Source: Apium graveolens (taxonomy: Eukaryota > Streptophyta > Magnoliopsida > Apiales > Apiaceae). Taken from it: a DNA stretch of 64,000 nucleotides. The notes beneath the pieces are model-generated. The model was not told the origin of the DNA. It was given only the letters and a program-made list of their open reading frames with translations, and made no database searches. The stretch's first letter is position 1. Each line of letters starts with the position of its first letter. The DNA is taken from contig NC_133653.1 of the NCBI RefSeq assembly GCF_009905375.1, positions 54,661,751 to 54,725,750 on the forward strand. The letters run 5' to 3'. The position numbers and the translations under genes are program-made. Positions 45,356-56,700 of the stretch are shown piece by piece.

Positions 45356-46191
45356 CCTAGCACAAACCGAGTTGAAATCTTGTGCATCAGCAGCCCGGAT
45401 AATCGGATGACTCCTGACATAGCCTACTTGAAAAATCAAACCCTACCAGAAGATCAGGATAAGGCTCGCTACCTCAAGCATAAAGCTGCTCGTATCTTCC
45501 GTGAGGATAATCAGTTGTATAGGCGAACCTTCTCAGCGCTAACGCTCAAATATGTCGACCCGGATGAAGTTGCCTATTATCTCCGGGAGGTACATGAAGG
45601 GATTTGTGGGGATCACTGAGCAGCCAAGGCCCTGGCCTACAAAGTCTTCAGACAAGGATATTATTGGCCGACTATCCACGCAGATTCGGTGGTATATGTA
45701 AAGAAATGCAGCAAATGCCAAAAATTCAGCAATGTGCTGAAATAGAGCCCAAGTCTCCCGACGTTAGTACTCTCCCCGGTCCCCTTTGCTGTTTGGGGCA
45801 TAGATATCATGGGTCCCTTCCCCCGATCCAAAAGAGACCTACACTACGTCCTAGTAGCGATCAATTATATGACTAAATGGGCGGAGGCCAAAGCTATGAG
45901 AATAATTAATCATCAAGATTGTATAAAATTCATGGATTCGATCGTGATGAGGTTCGGGATCCCGATAGTTCTAGTCTCGGATAATGGTCCGAAGTTTGTC
46001 GGTTCGGATTTTGAAGCTTACCTGAGAGAGCTCGACATCAAGCATAAAAGAGTATCGGTGGTACACCCCCAGGGGAACGGACATGTGGAGGTGACCAACG
46101 AAACTATACTCCGGGGTCTCGAGAAAAGATTGGCAGAGTCTAAGAAAACCCGGCCATACAAACTCCCGAGAGTCTCATGGTCCTACAGGAA
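45356..46191 (+). pseudogene. Integrase N-terminus and core of T
   Basis: Continues T pol after element A. Zinc-binding part HEGICGDH ... KKCSKCQKF, then the DDE core: GIDIMGPFPRSKRD, VSDNGPKFVGSDFEAYL and NGHVEVTNE. The first two catalytic aspartates and the glutamate are visible. Stops occur at about 45618 and 45750. It is cut at 46191 by the hAT element H in the segment between core and C-terminus and resumes at 48081. Integrase of a Tat-like element; this copy is dead. Confidence 0.85.
46184..46191. repeat. Left TSD of element H (TACAGGAA)
   Basis: TACAGGAA before H and TACAGGAC (48081-48088) after it match at 7 of 8 bases. An 8-bp TSD is the hallmark of hAT transposons. Confidence 0.8.
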
Positions 46192-48080
46192 TAGAGCTGT
46201 TCGCGAACCGAGCCGTTCGCGAACAAGCTCGAGCTCGGCTCGTTAAGGGCTCGGTTCGGCTCGGTTCGTTAAGGGCTCGAGCTCGAGCTCGAACACAAAA
46301 ATGTGTTCGTTAAGAAAACGAGCTCGAGCCGAGCTTTTGGCATGTTCGGCTCGAGCTCGGCTCGAGCTCGGCTCGGCTCGATTCGGCTCGAGCTCGGCTC
46401 GGTTCGGCTCGAAAAAAAAATTAAAAAAAAAATTATTTTTTATATATTTAATTATTATGAATTTTATTCAGATTTTTTATAAATATTTTTAAATTATTGA
46501 ACTATACGAATGTCAAAATATATATTTTAGTAATTTGAAAAAATTCAGATATTAAAAATTAATTTTTTAATTTGATATTTTAATAATTAACAAGTGATTT
46601 GACTATTACTTGTAACTAGTATTTATTTCCTGATCGGTGTTTCGATTTTTTGAAATTATTTATAAATGATCCAACCGTACGGATGTCAAGATCTATATAT
46701 TTAAGTGATATAATAAAAAATTTAGAAAAAATAAATATATTTGGTTTGCTATTTTAATGGTAAACTAGTAGTTTGACTAGTACTTCTCCCGTATTAATGT
46801 TTCGATTTTTTAAAAAATATTTATGAATGATCCAGCCGTACGGATGTTAATATCTATATTATTTAGTAATATGACAAAATTTTTAGAAAAAATAAATGTA
46901 TTTGATTTGTTATTTTCACAGTCAACAGGTGTTTTGACCTTTACTTGTAACTATTGTTTAGTCTCATATTAATGTTTCAATTTTTAAAAAATATTTATGA
47001 ATGATCCAACTGTACGGATGTTAATATCTATATATTTTAGTGACATGATAAAAAATTTAGAAAAAAATAAATTTATTTTGTTTATTATTTTGACAATCGA
47101 CCAATTGTTTGAATAGTTGTTAGAACTAGTGTTTAGTCTCATATTAATGTTTCAATTTTTTAAAAAATATTTATGAATGATCCAACCGTACGGATGTTAA
47201 GATCTATATATTTTAGTGACATGACAAAAGTTTTAGAAAAAAATAAATGCATTTGGTTTGTTATTTTAACAGTCAACCGGTGTTTTGACCTTTACTTGTA
47301 ACTAGTGTTTAGTCTCGTATTAATGTTTTGATTTTTTTAAAAATATTTATAGATGATTCAACCGTACAGATGTTAATATCTATATATTTTAGTGACATGA
47401 TAAAAATTTTAGAAAAAAATAAATTTATTTTGTTTGTTATTTTGACAATCAACCACTTGTTTGAATAATACTTGTAACTAGTGTTTAGTCTCGTATTCAT
47501 ATTTTGATTTTTTTAAAAATATTTATAGATGATCCAACCGTACGGATGTTAAGATCTATATATTTTAGTGACATGACAAGAGTTTTAGAAAAAAATAAAT
47601 GTATTTGATTTGTTATTTTAACAGTCAACCGGTGTTTTGAATTGTACTTGTAATTAGTGTTTAGTATCGTATTAATGTTTCGATTTTTTAAAAAATATTT
47701 ATGAATGATCCAACCGTACGGATGTTAAGATCAATATTTTTTAGTGATATGACAAAATTTTTAGAAAAAAATAAAAGTATTTGGTTTGTTATTTTAACAG
47801 TCAACCGGTGTTTTGACCAGAATTTTTTAATTAAGCTCGGCTCGGCTCGGCTCGGCTCGTTTTGATGGAGAAAGCTCGTGTTCGGCTCGTGTTCGGCTCG
47901 GTTCGACTCGACTCGATTTTGTTCGATAAAAGCTCGTGTTCGGCTCGTTCGTTAACGAGCTCGAGCTCGAACACAGGTTTTTGTTCGTTAAGAAAGCTCG
48001 GCTCGGCTCGTCAGAAAAAAATTTAAAGCTCGGCTCGGTTCGATCAAAACTCGACTCGGCTCGGTTCGTGAACAGCTCTA
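46192..48080. mobile_element. Element H: non-autonomous hAT-like DNA transposon (1889 bp) with internal satellite
   Basis: Terminal inverted repeats TAGAGCTGTTC...GAACAGCTCTA, 8-bp TSD, and no transposase. On both sides the subterminal regions (46192-46415 and 47830-48080) are dense arrays of AGCTCGGCTCG-type words in both orientations, probably transposase-binding sites. The middle (about 46495-47830) is an AT-rich tandem array. It interrupts the integrase of T. ORFs across it (for example 47827-48123 minus) are low-complexity shadows. It must be mobilised by a hAT transposase encoded elsewhere. Confidence 0.82.
46495..47830. repeat. Tandem array of about 176-bp units inside H
   Basis: The marker CCGTACGGATG recurs at 46675, 46836, 47010, 47186, 47362, 47538 and 47714, spacings 161, 174, 176, 176, 176 and 176 bp, with a more diverged copy near 46505. 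Each unit carries TTTCGATTTTTT, TTTAGTGACATGA and ACAGTCAACCGGTGTTTTGA. About eight units. Spacing near 176 bp is close to a nucleosome repeat length and typical of plant satellites. Confidence 0.88.
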
Positions 48081-48530
48081 TACAGGACCACCCCAGGACA
48101 GAAACCGGGGAGACACCTTTCAAACTTTCCTACGGCACCGAAGCTCGGCTACTAGTCAAAACCGGATCACCCTCCCACAGGGTTGTCAGTTTCGAAAGAA
48201 GTCTGAAATGTTGAAGGCCTTAAAACCAACTTGGAGCTTCTGGATGAAATAAGAGATCGGGCTGTGTAAAAGATGTAAAGCTATAAAGAAAAGACAAAAC
48301 TCTACTTTGTGAAGAAGGCCAAGGTCAAAGAGTATGAAGCAGGAGATCCGGTACTCCGGGACACTGAAGCTTCAGACCCGACAAATCAAGGCAAACTGCA
48401 GCCAAACTGGGAGGGGCCCTACAGAATTAAAGAGGTGTTACACTCTGTGACATACAAGCTATGTTATATCAACGGTACTGAGGTCCTGAACTCCTGGCGT
48501 GGATCCCGATTAAAAAAATTCTACCAATGA
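48081..48530 (+). pseudogene. Integrase C-terminus of T
   Basis: Resumes after H with TETGETPFKLSYGTEAR (the typical post-core integrase motif), then frameshifts, and from 48309 an open frame KEYEAGDPVLRD, GKLQPNWEGPYRIKEV, the GPY/F domain, ending at SRLKKFYQ and a stop (48528-48530). This is the end of Tat pol. Stops and shifts near 48210-48300 make it inactive. Confidence 0.82.
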
Positions 48531-48770
48531 TTAAAAGGTGCTCATTCCGGGATCAACTCTATCTTAGAACTATTATATCCTTATTTCCCAATTAAGTGAT
48601 TTGAAATCTGTATTTGTTCGACCCGAAATGTACTCCCTACCATATTTCTGTTTAAATGAAAAACCTTACTTTGAGTATCCTATAGTTTATAACAAATACA
48701 TTCTATTGTTAGATTACTGCCATTATATGCACACCCAAATGCATGACTTAGATAAATTCAATACTTAGAA
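48531..48770 (+). other. Spacer after pol of T
   Basis: AT-rich, no ORF; runs from the pol stop into the tandem array. Confidence 0.5.
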
Positions 48771-49765
48771 AATTTCTAAAAATTGAATTTTTTACCCCTG
48801 GGGTCGAAAAACACAACCCATGTGTACTTAGAAAAATTTATAAAAATTGAATTTTTTTACCCCTACCCGGGGTCTAAATACACAGTCCATGTGTACTTAG
48901 AAAAAATTATAGAATTTGAAATTTTACCCCAACTCGGGGTCGAAAAACACAACTCATGTGTACTTAGAGAAATTTCTAAAAATTGAAATTTTTACCCCTT
49001 CCCGGGGTCAAAATACACAGTCCATGTGTACTTAGAAAAATTTATAGAATTCGAAACTTTACCCCAACCCAGGGTCGAAAAACACAACTCATGTGTACTT
49101 AGAGAAATTTCTAAAAATTGAAATTTTTACCCCTGCACGGGGTCGAAAAACACAACCCATATATACTTATAGAAATTTATAAAATTTAAAAATTTAGCCT
49201 TGCCCGGGGTCGAAATACACAGTCCATGTACTTAGAAAAATTTATAGAATTCGAAACTTTACCCCAACCCGGGGTCGAAAAACACAACTCATGTGTACTT
49301 AGAGAAATTTCTAAAAATTGAAATTTTTACCCCTGCCCGGGGTCGAAATACACAGTCCATGTGTACTTAGAAAAATTTATAGAATTTAAAACTTTACCCC
49401 AACCCGGGGTCGAAAAACACAACTCATGTGTACTTAGGGAAAATTCTAAAATTGAAATTTTTACCCCTGCCCGGGGTCGAAAAACACAACCCATATATAC
49501 TTATAAAAATTTATAAAATTTAAAATTTTACCCCTGCCCGGGGTCGAAATACACAGTCCATGTACTTATAAAAATTTATAGAATTCAAAACTTTACCCCA
49601 ACCCGGGGTCGAAAAACACAACTCATGTGTACTTAGAGAAATTTCTAAAAATTGAAATTTTTACCAATGCCCGGGGTCGAAATACACAGTCCATGTGTAC
49701 TTAGAAAAATTTATAAAATTTGAAATTTTACCACATCCCAGGGTAAAAAAAAATACAGTCAATGT
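48771..49765 (+). repeat. Tandem array of 67-68-bp units in the 3' region of T
   Basis: About 15 units marked by CATGTGTACTTAG followed by AAATTT, an AT-rich stretch, TTTACCCC and CCGGGGTCGAAA. The markers at 48821, 48890, 48957, 49025 and 49092 are 67-69 bp apart. Units alternate between two types, one with AAACACAACTCATG and one with AATACACAGTCCATG, giving a dimeric higher-order repeat. Tandem repeats between pol and 3' LTR are a known trait of Tat elements and a known source of satellites. Confidence 0.88.
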
Positions 49766-50177
49766 TTACTTAATCAAAATTTTATAAGTTCTAACGATGC
49801 AAAAAAAATGAAAAGCAATAAAATGCAAACAAATCAAGCATTGAATAAACTACCCCGGGGAAACCGACCCCGGGTAAAACCGACGTACATGCAAGTTCAG
49901 AAAGCCAAACTACTTAGTTCAGAAATACCTAAAAACATTTAATTCAAATATATGCCAGAAAGACCGAATATTTAGTCTTCAACTACCGTTTCGTGGGAGG
50001 AAAATGAGATAGACATATTGCTTGGATACAGTATCAATTTCGGAATATCTGAAGTATCAACAATTCAAACATTAGTCCCGGATAAAAGAAGACGACAATA
50101 ATAACAACCAAAGGAAAAGCTAAGGAAAGAGATTTACATCCGGCAGCATGCATATTTACGTTATTGTTAAAAGTGTC
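49766..50177 (+). other. 3' region of T between tandem array and antisense ORF
   Basis: AT-rich, no ORF. Contains CCCCGGG boxes near 49853-49875 that resemble those of the tandem units, so it may be a decayed extension of the array. Confidence 0.5.
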
Positions 50178-51069
50178 CTAGGTCCACTGTACCCCGAGTG
50201 GCCCACAGAAGAAATACACCATCGTGAGAGCGCCTTGCCCGAGTCGCTGGACCGGAAATCTATCTGTTTTCAAATTAAATTTATGGAGTGGTATAAACTC
50301 ACAATCCCCTCCCTGGACATATATGAACTCCCGGTGCCAATCCTTAAGGGAGGTTAACATGCTAACCAGGAGAACCATCTTGTTGGCTAGATACCCACAA
50401 TCCTCAATCCAGAACAGAAACTCAAATATCAGTTTGCTAGTAGACTTCATGATCTTAAAAGATGGCGGGAGATTCTGAAGGTGGGAATATTATCTTTGGC
50501 ATGACAGCAAGCCAAGAACCAACTAATCCACTTCACAGAGTTCAGGTCCAACTGAGTGAAGGGAATCCCATATACATCCCGACAGATGGACTTAGTAAAC
50601 TGGTGTAACCCTAAACTCATGCTCCGGAGATGATCTAGGGGTATCCCAATATAACCCCCCGCCGGCCTATGGTAAACTCTCTCGTGGGCTTCCGGCCACC
50701 TCCACTCATACTCATCCCCGAGGTTAAATGTGAGTCGAAGTGTACTATCTACCTCGACATCGGTAAACTTCTCCCTGATCTCTTTATGCACATGGCCACA
50801 CTCCTATCTCATCCTCGGGGCGTTAAAGAACTGTTTGTTTATGGCCGCCTCGTCATATGGCTCTCTCCCATCTAAGCCCTCCGAGCCCTATAAACCTTGG
50901 ACAGATCTCTACAATAAAAGCCCAGGGGCCTCGGGTCTCTCCTATACTGGAAACAATAACGGTCCACGTCCTTCCAGGACCCATCATCGTTGGACAGAAT
51001 ACCCCCGGGACTCAAAACTAAGGTCTCAGTTATTAAAACCTGAACTGGTTGTTCGGCACGTGGAGGCAT
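50178..51069 (-). pseudogene. Antisense ORF of T (gypsy-type 'putative transposase' domain), frameshifted
   Basis: On the minus strand, opposite to gag-pol. It starts MPPRAEQPVQVLITETLVLS (ATG at 51069), is broken by a stop and frame change near 50790-50870, continues RVYHRPAGGYIGIPLDHLRS, HQFTKSICRDVYGIPFTQLD and WISWFLACCHAKDN (50447-50791), and after another frameshift near 50460 goes on with LANKMVLLVSML to 50178. The pattern GYIGIP...HPF-like segment followed by a hydrophobic Trp/Phe stretch fits the domain annotated as 'putative gypsy type transposon' and found in antisense ORFs of Retand/RIRE2-type elements. Function unknown; this copy is broken. Confidence 0.65.
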
Positions 51070-51777
51070 CTCTAGGGGATCACTATTGGAAGATGAAAAG
51101 GAAAAACTAGGTTCTATTTCTCATATGAATTCAGGTCTATCTGGATTACACTTCTTAAGGTTCGCTGTTTGCTTAAATCTCCTACCTTGCATATACTATA
51201 CATACATATAAACGCACCCCGAAGTCAATGTCTCACCCGAACCCAAACAAAAACAAAAACAAAAAAACAAGAGAAATTCCGAAACATATATTACACAAAT
51301 CAAAGATAAACAAAAAGATCTATGCAATATACATACAGTTATTGCCAAAAACATATGCCAAGAACAGACCCCGGATTCCACCTAAACTTACACAACCAAA
51401 AGCCCATTTTTACCGCACACAAATCGAACAAAATCGATGTTTTCAACGTGAATCAAACACAAAACCACCGCAAAACCCATACAAAACCTCAAACTATGCA
51501 GATTCAAGTTCAAAACTACGCATCATACAAAAGACTTGAACAAAAACAAGTAAGTATCAAGAAATACTCGCACAAATAAAAACATGCAAGGAAAAAAAGA
51601 CGAAAAATTAGAAAAAAAAGAAGAAACTTACAAAGAACAAAAGAAGATGGAGGAGCTTCGACAGAGAACTCTTCAAAACTCTCCAAAAGAGCTTCGAAAT
51701 TTAGGAATTCGTATGCCTTCGCTTTGTATTCTTCGTTTGCGTAAAAGATAAAAGAAAAACAAAAAATGGAGGAAGGG
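51070..51777 (-). other. Leader region of the antisense ORF of T
   Basis: No conserved protein motif in any frame. The plus strand is A/C-rich (51230-51600), so the minus strand is T/G-rich, as expected of an intron or leader. Confidence 0.4.
51626..51631 (-). other. Possible 5' splice site in the leader of the antisense ORF of T
   Basis: Minus-strand CTTT/GTAAGT, a near-consensus donor about 150 bp downstream of the antisense TATA box. I found no convincing matching acceptor before the ATG at 51069, so this is weak. Confidence 0.3.
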
Positions 51778-51786
51778 TATTTATAG
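51778..51786 (-). promoter_or_regulatory. TATA box for the antisense ORF of T
   Basis: Minus-strand CTATAAATA, followed by CCCTTCCTCC and a T/C-rich stretch like a plant transcription start. It lies about 710 bp upstream of the antisense ATG (51069). No other minus-strand gene could use it. Confidence 0.5.
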
Positions 51787-51907
51787 ACAAGAGAAGAGAG
51801 TAAACAATCAGATGACGCTAGCGCCACGGGGCACCTCTTCATTGGTATCGAAAAATGTAACTACAACAGTTATTTCTCATGGTGTAATCATGTCGTGGCA
51901 CGCCTTT

Positions 51908-52320
51908 TCAGGAGAAAAGGGGGGAAACAAACGTTTCGTACACTCAAACATGTATATATATTCATATACATCTGTAAGTTCGGCTGGAATTCCAGCAGAC
52001 ACCTGACACCCCAAAATTTTAGTGGTTACTTTTCAGAGTCCAGTCAAATTAAATGACAGCCTGTCCTTATCCATCCATCCTTATCCCAAATCAAATTTCA
52101 AATCAAAGAGACTAACCAAGTCAACCCCAGAGCCTCATATTCATAAGGCCCCGAAGTTAGGGGCAACAAATCAAAGATAAACCCCAAAATTTTTCTTAAG
52201 TACTTCAAGGAACCCCACCTTGGATACAAATCAAAGAGACTAGCAGTTAACCCCAGAGTCTCATATTCATGGTGATCTGGAATTATCACCATGCATGTCT
52301 ACTTACATATAGAAAATATA
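51908..52320 (+). other. Candidate purine tract and 3' LTR remnant of T
   Basis: AGGAGAAAAGGGGGGAAAC (51909-51927) could be the polypurine tract of T. A possible LTR start TGACACCCC lies at 52004, further away than usual. The block 52091-52142 is repeated at 52227-52270 (AATCAAAGAGACTA, AACCCCAGAG, CTCATATTCAT). After about 52320 nothing of T is recognisable, so the LTR is either truncated or misplaced here. Confidence 0.3.
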
Positions 52321-53131
52321 GTCACTGCGTAATTATGATAACTAGTTTTCAGCCTTAAACCAGGATTCCGAAAAGATAATTTTATGAAACGATGTTTGAT
52401 TTTTACAGCAGTAAATTCATTCTGTATTTAAATTAAATTATAAAAATATATAATCTATCTATACTGTACTATTATATAATAGACTAAAGATTAAAAGTTT
52501 GGTTGGTACAATACTCATTTACATAATCACCCTTACTTAAAAAAGTTTCATTCGTTTACTTAAGTATCATTACTTAATTAGTATATAAGTAATTACCTTT
52601 TAGGTAAAATATGTTGTTCTTTTTATTTTCTTCGACTAACACTCTTTTTTAAAAAATATTTGCTGAAATTACTTACCCGGCCTTACTTCATTAATTTTTA
52701 TTATTAAAATATTAAAACGGATTGATATTCAGATACGTAAATTGACAAATCACATTGTGCACAATCACGTGAGACGCAACATTATGTACAATGCAAACTA
52801 ATTCCAAACTTCCTTTCTATTTTAGATAAAATCATAATACTGAAAATTTATAAATTTAAAAAATAACACCAAAAAATTATAATATAATAATAATTATTTT
52901 AAACTAACTGTGCGTATATAATATAATAATAAACTTACGATGGAGCCTAAATTTGGCATTAAGTGCGAATGATGTTGTATAATATGCAGGAATGATTAAG
53001 AGATAAATTATACTAATATTTAAATATTACTCTAACAGAAGGCCGTAAATAATTAATAAAGCAAAACCTCTTTTTAAGTGTTACCTTGATTTCACTTATT
53101 TTTTCAGTAGCACCACTTTTTGGTTTCATTT
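52321..53131. other. AT-rich spacer between T and D
   Basis: No ORF, no recognisable transposon. Very AT-rich with TA-dinucleotide runs and homopolymers. It may be decayed repeat DNA. The last bases, CATTT (53127-53131), would be the TSD of element D. Confidence 0.5.
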
Positions 53132-53627
53132 TGTTGCCCAGTAAAGATACAATTGTTTAAGGGGGGTTGGATACAATTGTATAAATGCTTCGAAATAAGT
53201 AATAAAATATAACAGCTTTTTATATTTCTGATAAACCTGTTACAAAATCCTCTCAAGAAATACTGATGTTCTTGAGAGCTGCTAGGTCGAATGATCCTCG
53301 AGTGTAATACTTTTAAGTGAAGACATAAACTGTGTTTATATACTACACAACTACAACAAATTAATCTAAGATATGCATTATCAAAAACTAACTGAAACTG
53401 ATACATATCTTAAACTAAATAGATAAAGTCCTATAACTCAGATGTAACAGATATCTACTCCATATTATAAGGAGCAGAACAAATCCTCTAATGTTGACTG
53501 TCTTCAAATACTGATGTCATACAAATGTTGATGACATACCAAATCCTGACGGTACATCAGATCCTGATGACATCCGAACAGCCAGATCCTAAGCTTCTTC
53601 TGATCATTGAGAATTCAATATGTAACA
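53132..53627 (-). repeat. 3' LTR of D (496 bp)
   Basis: Minus strand: starts TGTTACATATTG after the purine tract and ends CTGGGCAACA, preceded by AACCCCCCTT as in many SIRE LTRs. A TATA box GTATATAAACAC lies at about 53335-53346. It holds one CAAATCCTGA and several ATCCTGATGA-type words, variants of the motif dispersed through D. The 100-residue ORF across it is not coding. Confidence 0.75.
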
Positions 53628-53640
53628 ATCTCCCACAATT
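53628..53640 (-). other. Polypurine tract of D
   Basis: Minus-strand AATTGTGGGAGAT immediately before the TGTTACA start of the LTR; it differs at one base from the corresponding tract of C (AATTGGGGGAGAT). Confidence 0.8.
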
Positions 53641-53718
53641 TATGCTTAATGCAATGAAGCATGAATTCCATTCTCAATGATGCCAAAACCAATCTACAAA
53701 ATGTACAAGGAGTATAGC

Positions 53719-56700
53719 TTACTTCAGTATCTTCAGATAACTGACAGTTGTTCCAAGAAAGTTCTTCAATCTTTCTTCCTCTTTGTCTCGTAGGACTTTA
53801 ACAAGCTTTTTCTTCAACTCTCTCTTCTCTTCAGTGTCTTCTCCAAGCTGATAGATAGTTGATCTTAACTTAGAAATTGAGCTTTTGCTTATCTCAAGAT
53901 CACCAATCAACATGAAGCTTAAACTGACATCTTCATGATGAGGACTGAAGGATAACTGAGGATTGTTGGGAAAAACTTGTAGTACTGCAGCTCCCTTTTT
54001 CATCTGCATTTCTTGACCAGTATAAGTTCTGTACTCAGGAACATAATCACCATTAAATTTATCATCTTTTATCATGACTCTTCTTCTGATCATTTCAAGT
54101 ATCATTGAAGACCAGTTTCTAGTGACTTTGTTCTCAACTCTAAGAAGATAGTGAATGTATTTCAATTTCGTCACAGTCTTCATTAAGAGTTGCTGCAACG
54201 TAAAGCTTATTACTTTAACATCTCTGAAAAAGTACAGAATCTCTTCTCTGACATCATTATCATTTATCTTTCTATGAACAATCTTCACAGCTTCAACTTT
54301 CTCAAGATGTGAAGGAGAAATTCTTTCACCAAGATTTTCTGTCAGAGTATCTGTATCCAGTAGATCATATTCTAAGATCTCCATACTGGAATGACCAATG
54401 CCTCCTCTGGTTCGAGATTTGATAAGTTTCAGTTTTTCATTGTATACCACCCAAGAAGGCTTCTTGATGGACTTATCAACATCTTCCTGGTTTGAGATAG
54501 AATCTCTTAACCCAGCTGACATAAATTCAACATGCTTGAACCATTTAGAATAATTGGATACATGGATGTCTTTCCATCTTCTATTCTTCTTTCCGAGAGG
54601 AGCATATTTTGAAGATAAATCATCAGTCTTCCCTTCTGCTTTATGCCATAACTCCCTCTTTGATTTTAAAACTCTCTACAAATATTCTTTGCATGCTTGA
54701 TCAGCTTTCCTTCTGTCAATCTTTTCTTTTTCATCAGCCTCTGAAATATGAGGAGTGATTACTAGAGAAAGAGCTGACTCATTTAATGCTTTGATCACTT
54801 TTTCATCAGAGTTAAAATCAGTTATCAGGTTCACAACATCAGGATTTGCTTTTACCTCAGGATTTGTGTCTGCATCAGGAGTTACATTCTGATTTTCTGT
54901 ATCAGCTTGATCAATATCAATGGCTGATCTTTTCTTCCTTGGTATAATCAACCCTTCTGGCTTCTGAACTTCTTTATCTTCTTCATTTCCTTGTACAGGA
55001 ATATAACCTTCTCTGGATAGAAAATTAAGAAAAGTAGAGTTAAATGCAGTCACTTGCCTTGATTCAGAAGTTCTTCCACCTCTTCCTCTTCCTCTTGCTC
55101 TTGCAGATCTACCACCTCTTTTACCTCTTCCTTTAAAAGTGTTAGTTTCAGCTTCAATTTGAGCCAAAAGCTCCTTTTGTTGCATAACTGCTTCTTCAGG
55201 TGTCAGATCAGGAAATTCTTCAGTTATATACCCAAGAGCTCTCCTAGCATTTTTTTGCTCAAACTTCTTGTCTTTGTAGTACAAGACAATCTCTTCACCC
55301 GTTTCCTTATGTCTGTAAGGAAAGAACATCCCTTTAGCTTCTGCTAAATTTGAGATTATAATATCATCATCCTCAGGAGCACCAGCAGTAGTCTTGTGCT
55401 TGGCTTTATAAGCACCAGTAGACTTCCTTTGTCCTGAAGGATCATTCTTCTTGGAATGTTGAAGTTGTTGAGCAGTAGAAGTAATTTGAACATCTGTAAC
55501 TGGATTATTCATATCACCATCATCATCAATATCTTTATCCTTTATTTGAATAGAATCTGGCATACATTTTATAGCAACTATCTTCTCCCCCTTTTTGGAA
55601 TCAGTATTTGAAAGTAAAGAAAACAGAGCATCCAGTTTGTCACTTATAGAAGAAACCTTATCTTCTAATGAGGAAAGTCTATAGGCCATGCTTTCATCAA
55701 GTTCAAAGTGAATTCCTTTAACAAAAATAGTTGTGGCCTTAAGATGCAACTTCAGATCAGGAGTTTGAATTTCATCATAAGCACGATGAATATGTTGCAA
55801 CCTAACAGCAGATGAGATAGCAGAATTTGTAAGTGTCCATTTGTAATCCCATTCCGTCTGTCTGAAATACTCAGCATCAGGATTGTAATAAGAAGGATGT
55901 TCAGTGAAATACGAAGAAGAACCAACATTGGACTTCTTAGATGCATCAATTATATACTGAAGCTGAGCGGTATCAGGATCATCGTCATCACTATCATTGT
56001 CAAAGTCAGACAAGCCATCAGAAGAATGTACAGAATCAGGAAGAATTGCCTTGCCTTTATCCCGATTCTTTGCAAGATATGCTTGTGGCTGATGTGATCC
56101 TGAAACAGAAACATAGTAACACCTAAATCTCTCTGTTCTTTTCAAGTGATCTCATCACTTCTCACACAATATATTACTTTTAAGAGTAATATTATTCTCA
56201 CAGAAGAAACTTTATAAGTAAAGAAAAACTTATAAGATTCTTGTCTCAAAACTACCTCTCTTTTTGCTACAGGAGACTGCCACTCAAAATATTTTTCGCT
56301 CTTTTTTTTAAAGATCAGATATTTTCACACAGTCTCAGGAAAGGTTCAATCACACATTTAGCAAAGAAATAAGAGATGGCAGAGAAGAGTTGTATGCTTG
56401 TCATATAAATAGAGGTAACCTCAAATAAGAGACTATTTATAATCATACAAATATGAGATTATATGAGAATTTAGCAATACCTGAAGGTGATTTCTCAAGT
56501 GGAAGTGATGAAAGTGGAGGAACAAACAACATATCAGGATGTTTTTTCAAACTAGCAACTAGTAATGGATCATCAATTGTAGCTAGTGCAGTTGAAAGAC
56601 GATTCTCAGTAGGAGCTGTTGTATCTTCAGTATTTGATCTATCAGGAGTGTGAGAAAGACCAGCATCAGTACTTTGAACTGATGGTTTTTGTGGAGTCTG

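Larger units (their letters stand above)
3727..52320 (+). mobile_element. Element T: Tat-like Ty3/gypsy retrotransposon, the outermost host of the nest (interrupted)
   Basis: Three separated stretches form one element in order: RT to RNase H (3727-4972), integrase core (45356-46191), integrase C-terminus (48081-48530), followed by a tandem-repeat 3' region and an antisense ORF. The pieces join at the TSDs of A and H. A second RNase H-like domain before integrase, tandem repeats after pol, and an antisense ORF before the 3' LTR together point to the Tat lineage (Retand/RIRE2 relatives). Gag and the 5' LTR lie left of the window beyond Q. The right end is not sharply defined; 52320 is an estimate. 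Confidence 0.75.

Noticed and set aside
47827..48123. 98-residue minus-strand ORF at the right end of H
   Set aside because: It is a translation of the AGCTCGGCTCG subterminal repeats and runs into T; low complexity.
48771..49765. Regular short repeats resembling a CRISPR array
   Set aside because: The 67-68-bp units are contiguous tandem repeats without unique spacers, in a plant retrotransposon; no cas genes.
51228..51579. Overlapping plus-strand ORFs (103 and 85 residues)
   Set aside because: Lys/Asn/Gln/Thr-rich low-complexity translation of an A/C-rich leader opposite to the antisense ORF; no motif.
52458..52500. TCTATACTGTACTATTATATAATAG resembling a Helitron 5' end
   Set aside because: No CTRR end with a hairpin was found downstream in the following 700 bp; the match is short and AT-rich.
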